Of a DNA stretch of 34,734 nt, positions 1 to 7,830 are shown piece by piece (the first letter of the stretch is position 1; every line of letters begins with the position of its first letter). The DNA comes from Acetobacter pasteurianus subsp. pasteurianus LMG 1262 = NBRC 106471. GTDB taxonomy: Bacteria > Pseudomonadota > Alphaproteobacteria > Acetobacterales > Acetobacteraceae. The stretch lies in the NCBI RefSeq assembly GCF_000285275.1, contig NZ_CADO01000030.1, positions 1 through 34,734 of the forward strand, in the 5' to 3' direction. The position numbers and the translations under genes were made by a program. The notes beneath the pieces are model-generated. The model had not been told where the DNA came from. It made no database searches and was given only the letters and a program-made list of their open reading frames with translations.

Positions 1-647
1 AGCAATACAAATTTGAAGGCACTTCGATCGGTCAGGGTCTGTCGCATGTATCACTTCTCTTGCGCATCAGAAATAGTGACGAACACGAAACGTATTGATC
101 TGCACTTACCACCAGCCAAACACAGTTAAAGTATTAAGCTGCATAATGCCTTCACTGCAGTTGCAAGACCAATACGTACGTTTCGAATTAGAAATAATAT
201 ACCGTGCGCAAAATGGCAATCCTCCAGCCACAAAATAAACACGGTTTTCTACGCAATTCGCTTTGCAGAAAATCCGCAGTTCCCTTTTATGGCCTAAAAT
301 CCTGAACCTAGGCGTTCAATCTACCAGCAACTTTTACCCATCCATTTGCGTTGGTTAAAAACTTTTGCACACATCATGCGGCCAGATGTTTGCAAAGCCC
401 TTCAAAATTCAACATTTCTGAAGAACCAAGTGAAAATGAAATATTAATATGTTTTCTACATATTATAAATTATCTATATTTATAATATACTTTAGATATA
501 TTTCTTATACGCGCGCCGTTGTAATTCACCATAAACCTGTGCACACGCAACATATCGTTTCATTCTGATATGCGAAATTTGCATACCATCATGGTTTTCG
601 ATTACAAAGGATCAGTCTTCAACAACAAGGGACGGAACGACACAGCA
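1..647. other. A+T-rich leader region, no gene recognised
   Basis: No credible coding region was found here on either strand. Two short frames are open from the left edge on the plus strand (to about 131 and about 110), but neither resembles a known family and both may be chance or gene remnants. The stretch from about 430 to 500 is strongly A+T-rich, with overlapping short inverted A/T repeats. It lies upstream of the antiporter gene and may hold its promoter, but I cannot assign -35 and -10 boxes with confidence. Confidence 0.5.
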
Positions 648-1841
648 ATGACATCGCTTTTCACGGATGCCACAATTTTTGTTTTCCTTCCTTGGGTGCT
701 GTGGCGCCTTCTGCATAAAGCCCTGCCCATTGTTGTATTACCTATTCTTATTGGCATTCTGCTGGCAGTATGGCACGCCCCTATTCAGGAACTGGGCATT
801 CCCTCATCTTATGGTGATACCATCGGGTGGGTGGCTGTATTGGTTCTGGCATTTACCGCCGGCTTGGAAATGTGGCAGCACCCAGAGGGTGACACATCTG
901 CCCATGCCATAGCCTCCCCCTCTCTGGGCCGTCTGTTAGGTGGTGCTGGTGTTGCCTTAGGTATTCCATTCCTAGTGGGATCCTTTTTGGCATATACATG
1001 CTTTCTGCCCTTGCATGGATGGCAAGCCCCCCTGGCCTCACCTCTTATTGCCGCAGCTTCCATCGGTTTGTGCATTTCCGTAAGCGCACTCCCGGTTCTG
1101 ATTGGGGTGGTAAGAGAACTTGATGCTGCCCAACGTCCGTTAGGGCAATTGGCACTTAAGCTTGCTGTAGTAGATGATGCGGCCTTGTGGGTTGGCCTTG
1201 CTGTTTTACAGTTTGCGCATAGAGGCACAGCGGCTCTCCATGGTTGGACAGGGCTGGAATTTCTGGCCATTGCCTTACTGGTTGGGCTAGCTGCGGCTGG
1301 CAACTGGGCTTCTCGCCATTTTCGTCACCCTCCTGCATGGGTTATCTGGGTGACAGTTCCCATTTATCTGGCTGCCGGATCATGGGCCAGCATGCAGCTT
1401 GGATTGCATGAACTGATAGGCGCATACTTTGCCGGTGCAATTATGCCGCCAAGTTGGGTTAGACGCCTACCTATAGAGCAGGTTGGAACGTTTGCCCTTA
1501 TCTGGCTGGCACCTATGTTTTTTGGCCACAGCGGGCTACGCATAAATGGAGATGCCCTGACCTGGCCTTCCATCATAGCCTCTTTTGCTTTGGTGGGCAT
1601 TTCTATCCTGAGCAAGATTGGCGCGGTTTATGTGTTTCCGCCCGCACCGGGGCTGAAGCCCAGACAAGCCTTGGGTATTGGAGCGCTTCTGCAATGCAAG
1701 GGACTAATGGAAATTGTTGCCGCCACTATCTTGCATGAGCAAGGCATGCTCTCCGACTTTGCCTTTGCTTCTTTGATGGTGCTGGCAGTTGTTTCCACCG
1801 TATTAACGGGGCCACTCTTCCGCCTGCTGGCACCACGTTAA
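648..1841 (+). CDS. CPA2-type cation:proton antiporter (sodium/hydrogen exchanger family)
   Basis: This is a polytopic inner-membrane protein with about 11 to 12 hydrophobic segments over nearly its whole length. Two features point to the monovalent cation:proton antiporter-2 family. One is a serine-rich helix followed by LPVLIGVVREL, matching the family's discontinuous helix. The other is a conserved acidic pair in the segment AVVDDAALW, which in this family binds the transported ion. The protein ends right after the last helix, so it lacks the TrkA-N/RCK domain of Kef-type K+ channels. An in-frame ATG exists at 570, but I chose 648 because the 26 extra residues are polar and unlike a transporter N-terminus; the upstream AAGGGA is only a weak ribosome site. 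The substrate (Na+ or K+) cannot be read from the sequence. It stands alone and is convergent with the iron operon. Confidence 0.85.
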   Translation: MTSLFTDATIFVFLPWVLWRLLHKALPIVVLPILIGILLAVWHAPIQELGIPSSYGDTIGWVAVLVLAFTAGLEMWQHPEGDTSAHAIASPSLGRLLGGAGVALGIPFLVGSFLAYTCFLPLHGWQAPLASPLIAAASIGLCISVSALPVLIGVVRELDAAQRPLGQLALKLAVVDDAALWVGLAVLQFAHRGTAALHGWTGLEFLAIALLVGLAAAGNWASRHFRHPPAWVIWVTVPIYLAAGSWASMQLGLHELIGAYFAGAIMPPSWVRRLPIEQVGTFALIWLAPMFFGHSGLRINGDALTWPSIIASFALVGISILSKIGAVYVFPPAPGLKPRQALGIGALLQCKGLMEIVAATILHEQGMLSDFAFASLMVLAVVSTVLTGPLFRLLAPR

Positions 1842-1882
1842 ACCACAGTATTCTGCGTTACAGCCCCAAATACAAAACGGAA

Positions 1883-1922
1883 TGCCGGCATATATAATAT
1901 GAAACCTTTATATATGCCGGCA
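1883..1922. terminator. 15-bp perfect hairpin between convergent genes
   Basis: TGCCGGCATATATAA at 1883-1897 is the exact reverse complement of 1908-1922, with a 10-base loop between them. It lies between the stop of the antiporter (+) and the stop of the PepSY gene (-). No strong T-run follows on either side, so it may act as a weak bidirectional terminator or as a 3' end stabiliser. Confidence 0.6.
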
Positions 1923-1933
1923 GGTAAACAAGC

Positions 1934-3385
1934 CTAAGATACCAAAGATTTACAAACGTATATCAATGGAATGGCAAGAGTTGTCATTACAGCGCACATT
2001 CCTAGCACGCGCACACGCATTGTATCTGGCACCACAAAAGACACCCCAAGGCAGATACAAAAAACGGCGTAATAAAGAAGGCTGACGCTTAAATAGCTTC
2101 CCAAATAAGGCGTGAGAAGCGCTGTGCTAATAAGAACAGAAATACCGGAAACACAGCCAAAAATACTGCCATATGTTAAACGCGTAAGAAATTTAGTGCC
2201 CTTACCAGGTTCTGTTGCCCCGTTTTTCTGTTCTTTTCTATAGCGCGATATCAGCCACAACCTGTTACCAGAATAGAAAAGAAATGCTCCAACCAAGCCC
2301 AGTATTAAATATCCAAATTTTACTGCATTTCCACCAAAACTTCCAAAATGTAGTGCGAAAAAGGTGGTTAAAATACTGAACGGCGCAGATTGGAGGCCAG
2401 GCATATACTCCGTAGAAAGTATTTTGCCAGAAACTGGGTCAAGCTGGGCAAGGCCACCAGCCGGGCCACGCATCATATAATGCTCATCATGCCCGATAAC
2501 ATATAAAGTCTGTTTTGCTTTGTCTGCTGCTGCATAGTTCAAAACATCTGGCACAAAGCCGGGAGCCTGCTTTTGCAAAGCGCGCACAATTTCTTCTGGC
2601 GCAAGAGTGGGAGGGAAACTCTGCGCAATGGGCTGATGTTCCACCTTCTCTGCATGGGAATGATGATTATGAATGGCCGCCGGGGCTGAAAACATCATGG
2701 CTTGCACATTATGTATTACACCATGATACGCAAAAAGCACGGATGAAAGAGCAATAACCACATGAAAAGGCAGACTGAAAACACCCAGAAGGTTATGAAT
2801 ATCAAGCCATTTCTTCCACGCCCCTTTTACAAGACGCAAGGCAAATAGGTTTTTTGCCAACATAGGCAAAAACACAATCACCCCAGACACCAGCGCAATG
2901 GCATATAACAGCGCAATAATACCCATGAACCATCTACTGTAAGGCATAAAAACTGGCAGCCCTACATTTTCGTGCAGTTCATCTATGAAATGCGCCACTT
3001 CGGATGGTTTGTGCTTCACCGTAACCAGATACCCCTTTGCATCTAGTGAAGCAGCTATCATATCCACTGGCCCGGCATGCCTTTGCCCAGCCTGTACGGG
3101 CCACATCAGCCTAGCGGGCAAAGAAACCGTGGGAGAGAGCACAACCGTGTATTCTTGCTGTGCCTCTGGGTAAGCTGCGAATGCTTTTTGCATCAGATCA
3201 GGCATTTGCTGCACGCTTACGGGTGCAGGCAAAGCAGCCGGTTTGGTAAGCCAGTTTTGAAGAGGCACTTCAAAAACGCTGATACCTCCAGCGTAAAACG
3301 CTACAAAAAGAAACAGCCCCGCCAGAATACCCACCCAACTATGGATATCCCGATACATCTGCACAATATCTGTACGTATTTTCAT
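1934..3385 (-). CDS. PepSY-associated transmembrane protein (putative iron-uptake flavin/ferric reductase-like)
   Basis: This 483-residue membrane protein begins MKIRTDIVQMYRDIHSWVG and continues into a first hydrophobic helix (residues about 16-38). The RDIHSW start and first helix are characteristic of the PepSY-TM family. A long periplasmic part follows, then helices near 160-185, 210-235 and 365-385 and two or three more at the C-terminus. A histidine-rich patch (HNHHSHAEKVEH) lies in the periplasmic half. PepSY-TM proteins are usually encoded beside siderophore receptors and are thought to help reduce or release iron at the inner membrane; the exact reaction is not settled. The start at 3385 overlaps the stop of the upstream gene (ATGA), which argues against the in-frame start 23 codons earlier. 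It is the last gene of a three-gene operon under a Fur-box-like site. Confidence 0.8.
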   Translation of the reverse strand: MKIRTDIVQMYRDIHSWVGILAGLFLFVAFYAGGISVFEVPLQNWLTKPAALPAPVSVQQMPDLMQKAFAAYPEAQQEYTVVLSPTVSLPARLMWPVQAGQRHAGPVDMIAASLDAKGYLVTVKHKPSEVAHFIDELHENVGLPVFMPYSRWFMGIIALLYAIALVSGVIVFLPMLAKNLFALRLVKGAWKKWLDIHNLLGVFSLPFHVVIALSSVLFAYHGVIHNVQAMMFSAPAAIHNHHSHAEKVEHQPIAQSFPPTLAPEEIVRALQKQAPGFVPDVLNYAAADKAKQTLYVIGHDEHYMMRGPAGGLAQLDPVSGKILSTEYMPGLQSAPFSILTTFFALHFGSFGGNAVKFGYLILGLVGAFLFYSGNRLWLISRYRKEQKNGATEPGKGTKFLTRLTYGSIFGCVSGISVLISTALLTPYLGSYLSVSLLYYAVFCICLGVSFVVPDTMRVRVLGMCAVMTTLAIPLIYVCKSLVS

Positions 3386-3678
3386 GCCTGCAGAGCCTTT
3401 AAAACAAAAAACAGGCCCCAAACACATAAGGCAGAAACAGACAGATAATTCCAAGCCCGCTTGCCATTAGAAAACAAAAAGCAGGTTGGCAAAATAATGC
3501 ACCACAGCAAAACCGTGAGCCACGTTAAAAACTGAGCGGATGCTGTTCGTGGATCACTATCTGCATGGGAGAGAATGCCAACAACACCAACAAGGCCGAA
3601 GGTAAGAATATTACCTGGCACAACTGCGGCTGTTACTTTGGCAAACCAGTTCTGGCTTGTATAAGTATATTTACGCAT
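3382..3678 (-). CDS. Small membrane protein, DUF3649-like (iron-uptake associated)
   Basis: The product is 98 residues with three hydrophobic segments (roughly 17-37, 47-68 and 77-95) and a conserved-looking FSNGKRAWNYLSV stretch between the last two. Length, topology and position between a DUF3325-like gene and a PepSY gene fit the DUF3649 'iron transporter' family found in siderophore-receptor operons of proteobacteria. I assign it by pattern and context, not by alignment. I use the ATG at 3678 (MRKYTYTSQNWFAKV); a longer in-frame extension to 3822 runs over the upstream gene and has a cysteine-rich, non-membrane composition. Its stop overlaps the start of the PepSY gene, so the two are probably translationally coupled. 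Confidence 0.6.
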   Translation of the reverse strand: MRKYTYTSQNWFAKVTAAVVPGNILTFGLVGVVGILSHADSDPRTASAQFLTWLTVLLWCIILPTCFLFSNGKRAWNYLSVSALCVWGLFFVLKALQA

Positions 3679-3683
3679 AATGC

Positions 3684-3971
3684 TTAGCGTTGCCTTAACA
3701 CAGCAACAGCAATGGGGAAGAGAAGCCATACAAGCATCATCAACAGTATTTGCATAAACAGTGCAGCAGTTGCGCTTTTGATCTGCCAGAGACAGCAAAA
3801 AGAAAGCACCAGCTCCCACCACCCTACTGTTCTGAACAAGCCTTTGTGGCGAACAGGTGCTGCAAATATGTATTGATTACGAGACGTGGCATAAAGCATG
3901 CAGCACCCCGAAAGAGTTGCTCCTGTTGCAACCAACATCATGTATTCAGGAAACATACTTACCACCGGCAT
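3684..3971 (-). CDS. Small membrane protein, DUF3325-like (iron-uptake associated)
   Basis: The product is 95 residues with three hydrophobic helices (about 8-26, 46-64 and 66-90). The pattern of a first helix, then a basic loop ending RHKGLFRTVGWW, then two adjacent helices ending in basic residues, resembles DUF3325, which commonly precedes PepSY and DUF3649 genes in iron operons. It is the first gene of the operon and the closest to the Fur-box-like site about 130 bp upstream. The start is uncertain: the ATG at 3971 and another at 3956 (five codons later) are both possible, and neither has a strong ribosome site. Confidence 0.55.
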   Translation of the reverse strand: MPVVSMFPEYMMLVATGATLSGCCMLYATSRNQYIFAAPVRHKGLFRTVGWWELVLSFCCLWQIKSATAALFMQILLMMLVWLLFPIAVAVLRQR

Positions 3972-4301
3972 TGCGTTTAAGCAGAAAAGATTTGGCCATG
4001 CTCTTCCCGCACATGCGTTTATATAAAGTCATGAACCTCATGCGGAAAAGCCACGTCATCTTTCATACAAGTTAAAAAGCAGAGCTTGCTGCACACATAC
4101 ATTATTGAGAATCATTATCAACATAAATTTTTGCACTGACACGTTGCGTGGCCATGCATAATGCAACCCTACAATCTTCTGGGGGCTTTTGGTCTGCCCT
4201 GCTCTCAGGCCATGGCTGGGTATCTTTGATAATCTTGCAAAGGCCGTATCGAAGTCCCAAATCTTAACAGAATCAAGATTATACCGAAGGACGCATTATC
4301 C
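3972..4301. other. Divergent intergenic region (330 bp)
   Basis: This is the shared upstream region of the iron operon (-) and the small membrane protein (+). Besides the Fur-box-like site at 4101-4119 it holds a short inverted repeat, AATCTT/AAGATT near 4260-4280, just before the plus-strand gene. No convincing small gene was seen. In-frame stretches on both strands are short and overlap the regulatory site. Confidence 0.5.
4101..4119. promoter_or_regulatory. Fur-box-like operator
   Basis: ATTATTGAGAATCATTATC matches the classic 19-bp Fur consensus GATAATGATAATCATTATC at 15 of 19 positions, with the right half almost perfect. It lies in the gap between the divergent iron operon (start 3971, minus) and the small membrane gene (start 4302, plus). 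Its position about 130 bp upstream of the DUF3325-like gene fits iron-dependent repression of that operon. Control of the plus-strand gene is also possible. Confidence 0.65.
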
Positions 4302-4679
4302 ATGAGCCTTATTAAAAAATGTATATTCCCTACCCTAAAAGCTACCGCCATAGGTCTGAGTGCAGCGTGGACAGCTATGGCCGCATGCAGCAAAGACAAG
4401 GAACTGGATGGCCAAGAAAAATCTGTTCATTTAGCCACAATGGGTTCTGCAGGTCTGGTTGGTATTCTCGGCTTCTGCCTCCTGCGTAAAGACGGCTGGG
4501 GCAAAACATATCGCCCTTGGTTAGGCCTTAGCCTTATTGCCAGCCACGGAATTGCCGGTGTGCGCAGCCGCAAGGCTGTTCAGCATCAGGATAAAAAAGA
4601 TGCGGTGCAGAGCGGTATCTTGCAGGTTGTCATGATTATTCTGGCTGCCTGTGTGTTCACCACCAAGCCCAATAAGTAA
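4302..4679 (+). CDS. Hypothetical small membrane protein
   Basis: I do not recognise this 125-residue protein. It starts with a basic N-terminus and a hydrophobic stretch (about residues 8-29) that ends in ALA-like small residues followed by Cys and a charged linker, so this may be a first helix or an uncleaved signal. Further hydrophobic segments lie near 44-61, 70-86 and 102-119, suggesting three or four membrane helices with short basic and acidic loops. AAGGA about ten bases before the ATG supports the start. It is monocistronic, bounded by the Fur-box region upstream and a perfect 18-bp terminator hairpin downstream, which indicates a genuinely expressed unit. No catalytic motif is visible. 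Confidence 0.6.
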   Translation: MSLIKKCIFPTLKATAIGLSAAWTAMAACSKDKELDGQEKSVHLATMGSAGLVGILGFCLLRKDGWGKTYRPWLGLSLIASHGIAGVRSRKAVQHQDKKDAVQSGILQVVMIILAACVFTTKPNK

Positions 4680-4685
4680 TTATAG

Positions 4686-4730
4686 AATACCCCCAATATC
4701 TTGATATAAATACAAGATATTGGGGGTATT
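4686..4730. terminator. Strong bidirectional Rho-independent terminator (18-bp stem)
   Basis: AATACCCCCAATATCTTG at 4686-4703 pairs perfectly with 4713-4730 across a 9-base loop. ATTTTGTTAT follows on the plus strand and an A-rich flank gives T residues on the minus strand. It separates the convergent small membrane gene (+) and AI-2E transporter gene (-) and can serve both. Confidence 0.85.
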
Positions 4731-4752
4731 ATTTTGTTATATCAGTGTAAAA

Positions 4753-5835
4753 TCAGGCTTCCTGATTACTTTCCATCCATTGTTTGATCAATGTATAGGT
4801 GATGGAAAGGATCATCGGTCCAACAAAAATACCAGCCAAACCCAAGGCAGCCAACCCACCAATAACCCCCATCATGATAAGAACCAATGGCACATCTGCC
4901 TGTTTGCGGATCAGATAAGGCCGCAACATGTTATCCAGGAAAATGGTTAAAAAAGTTATGGCGAGCAGAACAATTGCTGGCACCATCCCTTTGTCAAAGT
5001 AAACCCAGATCACAGCCGGGAAAAGTGTAATTCCTGGTCCGGCTTGCAACAAACATGCCATAAAAGTAACGGCTGTAAGAATACTGGCCCACGGCACACC
5101 TGTAAGATACATGCCGCCACCGCCCACCAGGCTTTCAACAATAGCGGTAAGAGTAACCCCCAGCGCTACCCCCCGGATAGTACGCACAGCCAGTTCCAGC
5201 ATTTCCTGCCCGCGCTTGCCTGATAACGTGCCTACCAATTTTTCTGAGGTGGTGATGAGATATTCAGCCTTTGCCAGAAACGCCGCAAGTATAATTAAAG
5301 TTAGCAAAAACTGCACTGCAAGCATACCAATACTGCCTGCATAAGACATCAGATAATGCATGATCTGATCTGGTTGTGGCACAGCCTGCTGCACAATATC
5401 CATTGGCTTCATGTTTTGCAGATGCTGCCACCATTTGCCCAAATACTCGCCTACCAGAGGCAGATGAAGCAGTTTTTCCGGCAGATCAGGTAACTTTAAA
5501 GATTTGATGTAAGGAATAATGCGGCCAAATGCATCAGCATGCTTTACCACCGTAGAAACGGCCATCCAGAATGGTAGCACAAACAAGGCCAGAGCGACCA
5601 AAAGTGTGCAGGAAATAGCCATTTTTCGGCTGCCATGTAACCACGCCTGTAATCGCAGGAGCAATGGCCACATGGTTACGGCAATAGTGCCAGCCCAAAT
5701 AAGAGCGGGAATAAAAGGCTCTAAAATCCACACTGCGCCCAGCACAAGGGTGCAGGCAAACAGAGCAACCAGCACAGGTCTGGTTCCTGTCGTCAATTCC
5801 GGCTTTTGTTCAGAAGCAGATGTCTCTGGTATCAT
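4753..5835 (-). CDS. AI-2E family transporter
   Basis: This 360-residue inner-membrane protein belongs to the AI-2E transporter (PerM/YdiK/TqsA-type) family. It has a helical hairpin at residues about 22-60, a helix near 75-95, an amphipathic periplasmic region (about 100-160) and a cluster of helices from 165 to the end. The segment DNMLRPYLIRK, followed by a long glycine-rich helix ending GLAGIFVGPM, is the family's most conserved region. Members export autoinducer-2 or act as sodium/proton-coupled exporters; the substrate here is unknown. The start codon overlaps the stop of the AsmA-like gene (TAATG), so the two are likely co-translated. Transcription ends at the 4686-4730 hairpin. Confidence 0.88.
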   Translation of the reverse strand: MIPETSASEQKPELTTGTRPVLVALFACTLVLGAVWILEPFIPALIWAGTIAVTMWPLLLRLQAWLHGSRKMAISCTLLVALALFVLPFWMAVSTVVKHADAFGRIIPYIKSLKLPDLPEKLLHLPLVGEYLGKWWQHLQNMKPMDIVQQAVPQPDQIMHYLMSYAGSIGMLAVQFLLTLIILAAFLAKAEYLITTSEKLVGTLSGKRGQEMLELAVRTIRGVALGVTLTAIVESLVGGGGMYLTGVPWASILTAVTFMACLLQAGPGITLFPAVIWVYFDKGMVPAIVLLAITFLTIFLDNMLRPYLIRKQADVPLVLIMMGVIGGLAALGLAGIFVGPMILSITYTLIKQWMESNQEA

Positions 5836-7709
5836 TATTTTACGCTCATCCCACGGCTACAGGCCGAGCCAGCCGTAAAGCTTTTTAATTCAGGAGGTAA
5901 AAGTGCCGCCATATCTGCTTCTTTCAAAAGCTCTCGCCCACGGCCAGACCATTTAGCTAACCCTACATGTGGGCTGCTAAAAGAGCCGCTTACCATAACG
6001 GGAATTTCCATAGCCAACATACCTTTGGCGCCATTGCTGGCAAAAACCAGTTCAAATGCTTTTTTGTTCAAATCAAACTCAGCTTTTCCCACAATACTTC
6101 CTGCATCCGATTTTATGCGTAATGGCTGCACAACACCTTTGCCTTGATGCATTTCCAACGCTCCCAACAAGCACGATACACTCGCCTTACCTTTACTCTG
6201 GCGAAAGAGTGCCCCAACATCTGTTGTTGCAATATCCATCACTTCGCGGGAAATGGTGCCTGTATTCATGCCCACGGCAGCCGTGACATTGGCGAGGCGC
6301 GAGGCTTCATTCAAAGTCTGGATATTATCTGCATGCGTCAGTACGCGAATATTCAGCTTTCCTCCTACCGGAAAAGGAGAAAACCCTGCTTGCTTACGGA
6401 ACTGGTCAATATCTCCGTTATCTACATTCACTGTAGCCTGCACACGCGTGCCTTTCTGACCAGCCAATAAATGCCCCGAAGCCTGAATACTGGCCCCAAG
6501 CCAATTCATCTTCATGGAACTCACATCAATTCGGCCAGGCATTTGGCTTAAACTGATCTGGGCCTGATTAAAAACAAGCGCATTATACAGCACCGTATCT
6601 GCAGCAAATGTCACATTGATAAGCGGATCAGGCTTCAAAGGCACCTGTAGCGGCACGTCAATACTGTTCGTGGATGTTTTGGGTTTTTCGGAAGAACTGC
6701 CCAAAAGAGCATTCAGGTTTAGGCGAGAAAACGCCATGGAGCCTGCAACTTTATCAGGCTGCCCTGTGGCGCCTTCTGTAAACGTTACATCTGCACTGCG
6801 GATCGGGCTTTCCTTGAGCAAACCGGTTGTATGATCAAGATGCCATACATCCCCTTTATGCGTGAAGTGCCCCGATAGCGTAACTGGTTGTGTAATCCTG
6901 CTATCAGCCTCACCTGCAAAAGCCATGATTGGGCGAGATGTTGCTGTTTGCAAATCTAGCTTTGCATCAATACCATCAAAATCAAAAAGGTCTGTCATGG
7001 TACCATTCAGGTGAAGCGATAAATCACCTGAGGCCGCATGGATATCGGTTCCATAAGGTTTACCCGCTTGGCGTAAAACATCTATTGGCTGCATATTGGC
7101 CTGTAATGTTACGGGCGTGCCATTATATGCACCGTTCACGTCCATCAGTAATGGTGTGCTATCGCTTACTGAATGCAGAGCAACTGCCTTAAGGCCCGTT
7201 ACATAGCTATGCCCATGCGCTGAGCGATAGATAACCTCACTATCCGTAATGGCTGCATCGCGCAGCCCCGGAAACCATATTTTACCGCTAGTCTCTTTTG
7301 GCTTGGATGGCGCAGAAGATGCCTTTTTGCCAAAGCGCCAGTTCGGTTCACGCTCAGGCGTACGCTCGAACAGGCCTGAAAATCCGTCAATTTTTACGTC
7401 TCGCGCCTGCATCTGCCCATTAAACAAGGAACTGAGCAGGATTTGAGCGTGCAGATGCTTCAAGGTGATCATATCTGCACGGCTACCTTGGGGAATGTTG
7501 GCCAGATGCAGATTATCCATATCTACCGTAACCCACCTTCCCAAACGCACATGCAATGCCTCAATCTGGGTTTTGCGGCCAAGTGATGCACTGAGTTTGT
7601 CTGAGGCAATATGCGCCAGATTATAGTGTGGAAGGCCAGCAACCAGCACGCCAGCGGCCACAGCGGAAACAGCCAGAACACTTCCGGCCAACCATACCCA
7701 ACGGGGCAT
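5835..7709 (-). CDS. AsmA family protein
   Basis: This 624-residue protein has a single N-terminal membrane anchor (residues about 5-25) followed by a large periplasmic domain. The sequence after the anchor (SDKLSASLGRKTQIEAL..) is the typical AsmA N-terminal signature. The C-terminal part, with LNVRVLTH-like strands and LRIKSDAGSIVGKAEFDL, fits the AsmA C-terminal domain. AsmA-like proteins are bridge-like factors linked to phospholipid transport to the outer membrane and envelope homeostasis. Length is ordinary for the family. It overlaps the AI-2E gene start. It lies 99 bp downstream of acetate kinase but behind that operon's terminator, so it probably has its own promoter in 7710-7780. 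Confidence 0.85.
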   Translation of the reverse strand: MPRWVWLAGSVLAVSAVAAGVLVAGLPHYNLAHIASDKLSASLGRKTQIEALHVRLGRWVTVDMDNLHLANIPQGSRADMITLKHLHAQILLSSLFNGQMQARDVKIDGFSGLFERTPEREPNWRFGKKASSAPSKPKETSGKIWFPGLRDAAITDSEVIYRSAHGHSYVTGLKAVALHSVSDSTPLLMDVNGAYNGTPVTLQANMQPIDVLRQAGKPYGTDIHAASGDLSLHLNGTMTDLFDFDGIDAKLDLQTATSRPIMAFAGEADSRITQPVTLSGHFTHKGDVWHLDHTTGLLKESPIRSADVTFTEGATGQPDKVAGSMAFSRLNLNALLGSSSEKPKTSTNSIDVPLQVPLKPDPLINVTFAADTVLYNALVFNQAQISLSQMPGRIDVSSMKMNWLGASIQASGHLLAGQKGTRVQATVNVDNGDIDQFRKQAGFSPFPVGGKLNIRVLTHADNIQTLNEASRLANVTAAVGMNTGTISREVMDIATTDVGALFRQSKGKASVSCLLGALEMHQGKGVVQPLRIKSDAGSIVGKAEFDLNKKAFELVFASNGAKGMLAMEIPVMVSGSFSSPHVGLAKWSGRGRELLKEADMAALLPPELKSFTAGSACSRGMSVK

Positions 7710-7780
7710 ACAAATACCTTTCCCAATCCTTTATCAGGAAATAGAATGCAGAAATATTATCCAAACTTCTACGAAAATTA

Positions 7781-7830
7781 TTTTCTCGACTCAGGAATAT
7801 AGTTAATTTTATTTTCCTGAATCAAGAAAA
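7781..7830 (-). terminator. Terminator of the acetate operon, beginning inside ackA
   Basis: Arms 7814-7830 and 7781-7797 form a 17-bp stem in the minus-strand transcript, with two G-U wobbles and a 16-base loop, followed by UAAUUUU. On the plus strand the two wobbles would be A-C mismatches, which indicates that the structure is used by the minus-strand RNA. The upstream arm lies within the last codons of ackA, and the stop codon (7809-7811) is in the loop. Confidence 0.75.

Noticed and set aside
1-131. Open frames entering from the left edge as the tail of an upstream gene
   Set aside because: Two frames of about 35 to 45 codons are open but neither resembles a known C-terminus, and no ribosome site or terminator helps.
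809-1303. 164-codon minus-strand frame within the antiporter gene
   Set aside because: It is antisense to a well-supported membrane protein and has a basic, low-complexity composition with no family resemblance.
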